Shown here in pieces: positions 30,020-36,987 of a stretch of 36,987 nucleotides of DNA. Each line of letters starts with the position of its first letter. The stretch's first letter is position 1. The translations under genes were made by a program, and so were the position numbers. Origin of the DNA: Fistulifera solaris (lineage: Eukaryota; Bacillariophyta; Bacillariophyceae; Naviculales; Stauroneidaceae); the NCBI GenBank assembly GCA_030295235.1, contig AP026165.1:1-36987 (forward strand). The letters are read 5' to 3'. The notes below the pieces were generated by a model. It saw only the letters and a list, made by a program, of their open reading frames with translations, ran no database searches and was not told the DNA's origin.

Positions 30020-31735
30020 CACGACAGTCTACTTCTGGTGTTGCCATAGCTGTCACAGCTTTCTTCTTCGTTCGAAATAACGAAGGGCATGTATTTGAAG
30101 CAGAGGTAAGCCAATTTTGTCGACGCACCGATCAATGTCAAAATTCTCACACATTGTTATCGTTTGGTCTCAGTTCCGCGACTTGGCCAGAAATTATCGA
30201 CTTATCGGGCGAGCGCTGAGAACACAGTCTGTCAGGTTCGAAGCCTGGCCATCGCGATCTCCTCTCATGCCAGCACATGGCCCAATGTCACTCTGCCATA
30301 CTTCACTCAGCAAGTGCAAGAAGCGGTTAAACTTGACAGGATCCGAATTATTTGCATTTACTCCTATCGTTCGACAGCACAGAAAGGTCCTTTGAGGAAT
30401 ATGCGCAGCTGAATGGATAAAACCAACAAGGACAAATTCCCGAAGACATACATAGCGTTGAAGGTTAAGTGGTCACGGATAAAAGTCAAAAGACACCTAC
30501 CTTCGGTTTGACAAGTGAGTCCCCAAGCTCAGTCGTAGATATCATGCTACTCGACATGGACACTTTTCCGTGGTACCATCAATTAGAACAAGACATTCTC
30601 AAAGTGAAGTGCGCCCGTCATGTCAGCGTTTGGTCAAGTGGAGCGCGGAAGTGATTGCAAAGATATTAAGGGCGTAATTCAAAGGCGATGCGCTTTGTAT
30701 GTCGTTGCTAATTTCAAAGCAGTCCGTTAGCTGGAAGCCACAAGGCAAGTCGGTCATGTGCTCAAAGAAGTGACAGAAATTCTTTCTCTTCCTACCTTAA
30801 CCGATGCGAAGCCGCTTAGCTCGTAAGGGAAGCCTTTTCCCAGTGACATTGGACATGAAAGTCATGGAGCAACTTCGAAGCATACATTCAGCCATTGCAG
30901 CCCTGTACGCAATAATGCATTCCCACAACCCGAGCACGTCCAGTCCGCATGACAATGTCTGTCACCAAGCTCTTCTCACGTATAGTTGCTCCTGAAGTTT
31001 CCGGAGAAGACCGAACACTTCCGATCCTGCGTATGGCATCACGTCAGATCCACTGACACAGTTTGCGCAGCTTTCGGCTCTCATCCACGACCTTGACCAC
31101 CAAGGTGTCACCAACTCAACTTTGATCGAAGAGAACAGTCCCATTGCAGCCGTTTACAACAACAAAGTCGCGAACCGAACTCGGTCAACATGGCTTGGTC
31201 TCTCCTGTTGGGCGATTCTTTCACAGACCTTCGTAACTGCATTTACACAACACCCACCGAGTACAACCAATTCCGACAGCTGATTGTTAACATGGTCATG
31301 GCAACCGACATCATGGACAAGTCTTTGAGTCAGGCTTGCAAAGACCGCTGGGTAAAGCGTTTTCGGGTGGCGATAGCAGTAATGAAATGGAAGACTTGGA
31401 GCAACAAATCAATCGCAAAGCCACGATTGTTCTCGAGCATGTCATCCAAGCGTCTGGCGTTTATACGATGCAGCATTGGCACATTTACTGCAAATGGAGC
31501 GCCCGATTGTTTGAGGAAATGATGGTTGCTTATCGTCAGGGTGCATACACAGAAGAACCCTGCTGATCTCTGGTGCGAAGCGAAATCAGCTTCTTTGACT
31601 TTTACATCATTCCTTTGGCGAAGAAGTTGAAGGAATGCGGTGTCTTTTAAATCGTCTCAAGGCGATGAGTATTTGAACTTCCAAGGCGAATGCATAAGGA
31701 ATGGGAGGCCAAAGGTAGAGAAGTCGTTGCGAGAT
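30020..31735 (+). pseudogene. Receptor cyclase/PDE gene lacking the cyclase domain
   Basis: In diatoms, receptor-type nucleotide cyclases often carry a sensor domain between two membrane helices, a cyclase and a C-terminal PDEase_I phosphodiesterase. Here a membrane helix (TSGVAIAVTAFFFVRN, about 30033-30080) precedes an intron and the sensor domain: AENTVCQVRSLAIAISSHAS, TWPNVTLPYFTQQVQEAVKL, MDTFPWYHQLEQDILKVK. About 300 bp later the phosphodiesterase begins (VLKEVTEILSLPTLTDAKPL). It runs through HNFEHAS (reconstructed across shifts), SALIHDLDHQGVTNSTLIEE (the metal-binding HD motif), NSVNMAWSLLLGDSFTDLRN, VMATDIMDKSL, TMQHWHIYCKWSARLFEEMM and FFDFYIIPLAKKLKECGVF. The gap is far too short for the roughly 200-residue cyclase domain and shows none of its motifs. 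With many shifts and stops besides, a deleted, decaying copy is most likely. A functional sensor-PDE protein is the alternative. Confidence 0.7.
30106..30172 (+). other. Intron in the sensor part of the cyclase/PDE gene
   Basis: A 67-bp GT-AG intron (GTAAGC...TCTCAG). Splicing joins NEGHVFEAE to FRDLARN, giving a continuous reading from the membrane helix into the sensor domain. Confidence 0.75.
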
Positions 31736-33639
31736 GGTTGCAAGGTTGAACTTTGCAGTCCCACCGCTATATCCATCTGTCTTCCCATATTGTTTATTTT
31801 TCACTAATCATCTTTTTTGTAGCAAGCGAGTTTGCAATGCTATAGACAAGCGGAAAAGAAACAAAGTCCACCGCTTTTCGGCTTGTGATGAAAAACATCT
31901 GGCCAGGGTGTTTTCACACCTGCGCTTCAATGTGGTGCGCTAATAACCTGCAATCCCGGTCGACTTTGCTACAATAATCGGAGCGCATTCTTGTTGCTGT
32001 CATAAAGAAAGAGTCGAAAGCATTTTCTTGTCGAGTACTGAAATGAAGTCGAATGAAAAAAGGTGTTTGTTTGGCGCGCATGGATAATACTGAATCGGCG
32101 CTTCCTCAAGCGGGCAGCTTCGATCGTCGTCCTTTGTAGACTACGTGTAAGAATATGATGATGTTAAAGATGCACATTTCGAATGGGCGTACAGATATAA
32201 AATGGTTGCCTCGTGACAAGTTAGTCTAGTTGCATTGTTTGAAATAAAATCTTCGTCGAGTCGACACCGGCTCTATCACTACTACGGTATAGACCCAAAG
32301 TGTTAGTTCTCTACAATCGCGACTAGATTTCAGTCCCTAACAAAATGTCGATCCCAGGAAAAGGATACACCATTTAGAAAAGCAATACCAGTAGATAAGC
32401 CGAAAATGAAAAAGTAATGTGACTGAGAATCCGTTATGATGCGTCGGGATATGAAAAGATTTTGCAATACAAATCGTCCCTTTGAAATGCTGCGCCTAAT
32501 TCGCACCGAAAAGCTACTGAAAATCATCGTGACGCAGGACAGACGTTCCTGTTCCTCGCGGCGCTCATTGATTGTACCTGTACGTGCGCGCATCGTTCGC
32601 GGCAAATATTGCGGCAGTGCTTGTTATTTGTTTGTTATCATTGCTTATTATGCGGAGTGATAAATAACAAAGATCGAAAGCGATTATCACGGCTAGAAAT
32701 ACTCTGAGTAATGGTCGCGTCGTACAATGAGTTTTCGGTATCTCGATGAAGAGGGGCGTTGCGCAATTGTGTAATTCCGTTTGAAGGATGTTAGATTTCC
32801 GTCTCTCAAAGTGTTGCCTTATTGCGACGAGAATCAATCTCCTGAGCTGCAAAGACTAAAAGAAGACGAGTTCAATGATGATTTTTCTTGGAGAATCTGC
32901 TTGCTAGTGTATTGAGATCGGCGAAAATCGCATTATGCGTTGGTGGAATACCGTGGTAAAGGCTGTTGCATTTCTGGATTTCTCCTTAGCGATCATACAA
33001 TCCTTTCCAAGTATTAACCAACCTCATGCTTTGAAGTACATGTCTTCATTGCTTTTGCAATTCAAACAACAAATCGAGATCCTCTTTTCGGCACTATGGT
33101 TTATAGGCGCATTAGATTAGCCAGCATCAAATACGTGTCGAGCTCGCCGAGCAAGAGATAAATCGCGCCTGCTAGCCAGAAGAACTTCAGAGCAGGAAGA
33201 AGCAAGAGAACTGGGCGAGTTGCGAGCTTGTTTATTTGGCTTCAGTAACAATTCAGCTGCTTCTGATCCCTGTGGGGTTTTATACCTATGTGCTGGACCG
33301 TGTTGGTGGAGCAAAGATTCAAAACTATTTTCCTGTGCTTTTGCGACAAGAACATAGCAATCAACGCGAGGAAATAGGCGCGGACAATCCATTTGCGCAC
33401 TATCACGTTGCTTTATGTGTTTTGAATCATGTGCAAAGTCTTGTGGTAGCTATGCTTCACGGTCGATTCAAACATTAGCAGCGGCATTCCGACTTTCTGT
33501 AATTCGCGAGTTGATGCGGCGCTTTATAGCGCGCCCTTTCGATTTCTATCCAAAGAACAACCCGGTTCATTCATTTCGTTCAGTGGACACATTATATGGG
33601 TCCGATCGCCAACAAAGTAAAAGATTTAAAGCTCTCCAT
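31736..33639. other. Subtelomeric region of short broken ORFs
   Basis: No gene can be supported. Plus-strand readings with protein-like composition occur at about 32730-32900 (MSFRYLDEEGRC, then LQRLKEDEFNDDFSWRIC), 32935-33120, 33236-33478 and 33419-33642 (RLSVIRELMRRFIARPFDFY). They do not join into one frame and match nothing I know. Minus ORFs at 32330-32605 and 32565-32852 look like shadows. Confidence 0.35.
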
Positions 33640-34420
33640 TGAGAGTCTGAGTCCAATATCGCGAGAGAGGACAGCGAGAAAGGGCTAGGGAAGCAAGGGA
33701 TAGATCACAGAAGTACCGAAATGAAACAGAGAGTCGTGAATATGCGGCTCGGGTCATTCAGTGTGCCTTCGGTCCCATCGCGTCGCGAATGAGAGCGAAT
33801 GCATTGCGTGCACTCACAGGCCAGCGAGTATTTCGCTGCCAAGCGCCTGCAACGTCAATTCCGAGCCAGTTTGAAGCGCGCACGCGACCGAATCAAGAAA
33901 GAAGCGATCAAAGAGTATGTACTCCTTGCAAAGAGGAGCGGATGCGGCGCAAGCAAAGGCGATCAGCTCGAATTTTCATATAAGCGAATGTCTGAACTCC
34001 AGACAGAGTTGACTCAATGCGTTTCAAAATCTGGTCAACAAAGAGCTCTTACTGATGCCAAATACACAATTCGCAGTTTCTTGGAGAATTCTTTTGTTGC
34101 TGGTTGTTTTCCGATTTTCTCAGGCTAATTGTTCGACCTTTGATGCAAAGATACGGTTATACATCGCTCAAAATGGCTCTTCCGTCTGTACTGGACAAGT
34201 TAACTTCAGCGCTGCGCATTCCACCGCGTCGAATTCATCTGTCTCAGGAAAGTCTAAGTGTGTTTCAGTGCTCTCATGGCAGCGGAAAGAAACAAAAGCT
34301 TTTATTCTCATTCAGGGAGCCACTTGGATGCGAAACGGAGCTGTCATGATCCAGAAACGTTGCCGAGGTACTGTGAACAGCCCGTCTTGGGAGCTATGAT
34401 AATCTCGATTTCAGAGTTCT
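33640..34420 (+). CDS. Probable IQ-motif (calmodulin-binding) protein, broken
   Basis: Read across frame changes, the plus strand gives a basic/acidic helical stretch (about 33640-33740) and then three IQ-like motifs: ARVIQCAFGPIASRMRANAL (about 33750-33810), AKRLQRQFRASLKRARDRIK (about 33836-33900) and AVMIQKRCRGTV (about 34340-34375). The segment after the second motif (KKEAIKEYVLLAKRSG; SYKRMSELQTELTQC) is a likely helix. IQ motifs bind calmodulin or myosin-type light chains. The gene may begin upstream of 33640 and continue to about 34750. Frames change at least four times; both intact and decayed versions are possible. Confidence 0.4.
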
Positions 34421-35236
34421 TAGTTGAGACTTTGTTTCTGTGCTTGGAATGATTAAGCTGTCTGGACATTTTCATAACTTTTTCACTGGCGAATTGACCG
34501 AAAAACAGGCTTGTTACAACCAAAACCCTTTATGAAGCGATGGATATTCCCAGGTCTATTATTGCAGTCTTTGGTAAATCCTAGCTTTCACACTGTTGTT
34601 GGATGCATACATCAATACTTGCTTAGTTCGTCAAGAAGGTCCCTTCCGTGTCTTAAGATGGACCGTCGCTTTATTCTACCCTACGGCACTGCACCTCAAA
34701 GCCTTGATAATCCACGGTTGCGCAAATTTGTAAGATTTGAAAATTATAGATAGAAAGTATCGTTTTAGAATGGACCGCGTTTTAGAATGGGCGGCCACAT
34801 TGAATCTAGCGGAAGCGAAACTCATATTATTTCTATTATAAATTGATGCTCGGCTTACACCTTAGCATTACTGAATATCAAATGTAATTGTTATGAATAA
34901 TAACGACAACTGAGGTATCTGGCGATGAAAGCGTTATTAGTCGAACACTAGCGAAATAGGACGATGATTATTTGCTCCAAGCAGACTATCATCTGGGACT
35001 GAAGCGATGCTGATTCACGAGAACAGGTAATATAAAATTCACCCTACCAGGTATACTTTGTACTGGTAGTGCATCGTTAGCGTGTGGCAAGTGGCAACCA
35101 CGCGACGCGGTATTTTACTAAGCTGCGACAGCGAGAGCGATGAGCGGTAACAAAATCGAGCGAATAAAGCTCTCATCCTTTGTGTTTACATGAATTAATC
35201 ACCTTATTACTATTCCCTTTTAAATCATTGACTCAA
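34421..35236. other. Subtelomeric spacer with minor repeats
   Basis: An 80-codon plus frame at 34511-34753 may be the tail of the IQ-type gene but is not recognisable. A 17-bp direct repeat (CGTTTTAGAATGG core, twice) lies at about 34762-34795. A small inverted repeat, CTACCAG...CTGGTAG, lies at about 35043-35068. Otherwise nothing is seen. Confidence 0.4.
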
Positions 35237-36238
35237 ATGGAAACAGAGAAAGAAAAGTCGGAAGGCGGCGATCACAAGCACGCAAAATATCACAATGAAG
35301 CTTCAGCAACCTCTGATACAGATATCACTCGTCGATTTCGAATGGCGCATGCAGTGATCAAGCCGCAAACACAAGCAACAAATGTTTTAAAACTGAAAAT
35401 TATATTCAAAGTAGTGAAAAATCTACTCTGGGAGAAAGCAGCGATTCAGACCGAAATAGTGGCGACAATTCCGACAAAGATGGCGGTGATAGCGGCGGTC
35501 TGTCGGTTCTGAAAACTTCGTCTGGAGCGCATCACGGGAGAAATCAAGAATATCTCACTCGCTTGGGATTAGAGGAGCAAAGAGTAAATGGAAGCCTCAA
35601 AGAGAGCTAGGAAGAAGAGGGCGATTCGACAAAACTGGAAGAAGAGGCGACACACCAACAAAGAAAGTATAAGCGAACGAAAACAGAGCAAGTTCGTTAC
35701 TCCGATGTTTCAATAAAGCGAGATTCTAGGGCGCAAACCCGAGCCCCTGAATCTAAACCTCGAAAGCGAAAAGTGGAAAGGAAATTCAGCATCGCATGGA
35801 GCGTTACATCTATCGGGAGTTTCAGCGAATACAAGCGGAGCGAAATGCGCTCAAAAGCAAATCGAAAATTTAATTCGAAGATCTGAAAAAAGAAAAAGGC
35901 TTTTTTGGGGAAAGATTATAAAGCAAAAGAATATCGCGGACAGCTTTCACAGGCAGCGCCAATTGGAACTGAAGGAGGAGCGTGCCTTGTTTAGCGGACT
36001 GACTCTTCGCGAATTGTTGAAACAGGTAGACAATCGAGTGCGGAGCTATTACAAGCTCGCAGAAATCGACCAAGAAATTGAGGTGCGTTGAAATGAGAAG
36101 TGCGATGGTCGATGCTGTTCCATTTTGCTTATAAACTAATCCTCATGCTGTAGGAAGCTTGAACGAAGATATTGAAGATGAAAAGCGGAAGAAGCGACTT
36201 CAAATTCAACAATTATGTGCCCTCGACATATATCAATA
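35237..36238 (+). CDS. Charged, Ser/Asp-rich, coiled-coil-forming hypothetical protein
   Basis: The start METEKEKSEGGDHKHAKYHN leads into a disordered region that, after a frame change, reads SDSDRNSGDNSDKDGGDSGG. It continues with EYLTRLGLEEQRVNGSLKE, EEEATHQQRKYKRTKTEQVR, ESKPRKRKVERKFSIAWS and RSEKRKRLFWGK. The final part is helical: RQRQLELKEERALFSGLTLR, ELLKQVDNRVRSYYKLAEID and, after an intron, NEDIEDEKRKKRLQIQQL. The Lys/Arg blocks suggest a nuclear protein. No domain is recognised. It could be the middle of one gene with the BRWD-like fragment at 36480-36715, because BRWD/PHIP proteins have acidic disordered linkers at that point; this is inference only. Confidence 0.45.
36083..36153 (+). 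other. Probable intron in the charged protein gene
   Basis: 71 bp, GTGCGT...GCTGTAG. It separates KLAEIDQEIE from the acidic/basic helix SLNEDIEDEKRKKRLQ. The exact frame across the junction needs a one-base adjustment, so support is moderate. Confidence 0.55.
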
Positions 36239-36479
36239 ATTCTCAAGGTAAGAGGTGTCGATAGACATCTTGCTTGCATGAAAATCCACAGCCATTCTCA
36301 CCATAAGAACACTAGAACGCGTATTCTATCTTGGATGCAATACTCTCACGGACGTTTAAATCGACATTGGGACACCTCAATCGAACCGGGGTATGAATTC
36401 CGTCGTTGCTCCCTCCGACCATTTCCGACAATAATACTGGAAGCACCACCAGACGGACTCACAAAAGCTATATAAAAGG

Positions 36480-36715
36480 GTGTGGTATTCACGATGGTCA
36501 GACTCTTTCGCATCGTGGCGGCGGGTGGATTTCTCCTTTTTATTGCGACAATGCGATGGGGCGTGGCCTGACCGTAAAGATATCTACGTTCCACAGGTTG
36601 GTGATCTCATTCTCTATTATCCCGTGGGCCACTGGCTTTTCTTGCGAAACATCCGGGCGAGTTTGGTGAAACTAATGAGGCTCGAACTCCTCTGTGGAAC
36701 AGAGTTGTAACGAAA
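36480..36715 (+). pseudogene. Possible BRWD/PHIP-like gene fragment at the chromosome end
   Basis: The plus frame reads KDIYVPQVGDLILYYPVGHW and then LFLR; in the next frame it continues KHPGEFGETNEARTPLWNRV. A (Y/I)-PQ-x-GD-x-(V/I)-x-Y-x-x-x-GH pattern is what I recall from the segment between the WD40 and bromodomain regions of BRWD/PHIP proteins. No WD40 or bromodomain is present, and telomere repeats begin about 10 bp further on. If the match is right, the gene was cut by a chromosome end or telomere addition. The match is short. Confidence 0.35.
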
Positions 36716-36724
36716 CAGAACCCG

Positions 36725-36987
36725 TTAGGGTTAGGGTTAGGGTTAGGGTTAGGGTTAGGGTTAGGGTTAGGGTTAGGGTTAGGGTTAGGGTTAGGGTTAG
36801 GGTTAGGGTTAGGGTTAGGGTTAGGGTTAGGGTTAGAGTTTAGGGTTAGGGTTAGGGTTAGGGTTAGGGTTAGGGTTAGGGTTAGGGTTAGGGTTAGGGT
36901 TAGGGTTGGGGTTGGGGTTGAGGGTTGGGGTTAGGGTTAGGGTTAGGGTTAGGGTTAGGAGTTAGGGTTAGGGTTAGGGTTAGGGTT
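36725..36987 (+). repeat. Telomere, (TTAGGG)n
   Basis: About 43 TTAGGG units run to the window end, G-rich strand on +, as expected for a right-hand chromosome end. Variant units are TTAGAG-TTTAGGG (36833-36845), TTGGGG (36906-36911, 36912-36917, 36925-36930), TTGAGGG (36918-36924) and TTAGGAG (36955-36961). Confidence 0.98.

Noticed and set aside
30225-30260. tRNA T-arm-like GGTTCGAAGCC
   Set aside because: It lies inside coding sequence of the cyclase/PDE sensor domain and no cloverleaf can be built around it.
32330-32852. Two minus-strand ORFs with hydrophobic stretches
   Set aside because: They overlap plus-strand readings of equal quality and match no family; kept only as part of the unassigned region.

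Overview
The window is the right-hand end of a eukaryotic chromosome. It closes with about 260 bp of TTAGGG telomere repeat read 5'->3' on the + strand. The best guess for the organism is a diatom or close stramenopile alga. Genes carry few, short GT-AG introns (about 67-78 bp). Several encoded proteins start with a signal peptide followed directly by a phenylalanine-containing motif, the bipartite leader used for import into secondary red plastids. The protein families also fit: PqiA-like stramenopile membrane proteins, DUF6604-like proteins, ShK-prolyl hydroxylases and receptor cyclase/phosphodiesterases. The species is not identified. Family assignments come from recalled motifs and were not checked by database search.

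Layout, left to right: the 3' part of a large PqiA-like membrane protein (+, to 3597); a plastid-type YgfZ/IBA57 folate-binding Fe-S protein (+, 3830-5539); a plastid-type NDH-2 NAD(P)H dehydrogenase (+, 6463-8388); a small signal-peptide protein (-, 8552-8962); a large DUF6604-like protein (+, 9732-13180); a 35-bp minisatellite inside a minus-strand ORF (13.5-14.5 kb); poorly understood ORFs (14.5-15.8 kb); a very hydrophobic polytopic membrane protein (+, 16178-19620); a repeat-rich stretch; a COG2509-type FAD oxidoreductase (+, 20468-22744) lying between opposite-facing copies of one repeat; a four-ShK prolyl 4-hydroxylase (+, 23570-25407); an F-box protein (-, 25703-26432); a Shaker/AKT-like K+ channel with cyclic-nucleotide-binding domain and ankyrin repeats (-, 26948-29421); a receptor cyclase-phosphodiesterase lacking the cyclase domain (+, 30020-31735), head-to-head with the channel; broken subtelomeric ORFs, including an IQ-motif protein and a charged coiled-coil protein; and a possible BRWD/PHIP-like fragment just before the telomere.

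Almost every recognisable gene is split over two or three frames by one-base shifts. Where the family sequence is well known (NDH-2, COG2509, K+ channel, prolyl hydroxylase), most shifts are repaired by lengthening a homopolymer by one or two bases. That is the pattern of uncorrected long-read deletions rather than of many introns or general gene decay. Gene coordinates below therefore span several open frames, and I call genes intact unless a whole domain is missing.

Functional threads: plastid redox and cofactor biology (NDH-2, YgfZ-like, COG2509 oxidoreductase), and cyclic-nucleotide signalling at 27-32 kb (cNMP-gated K+ channel facing a cyclase/PDE gene). Gene recognisability falls off past 32 kb, as expected for a subtelomere.
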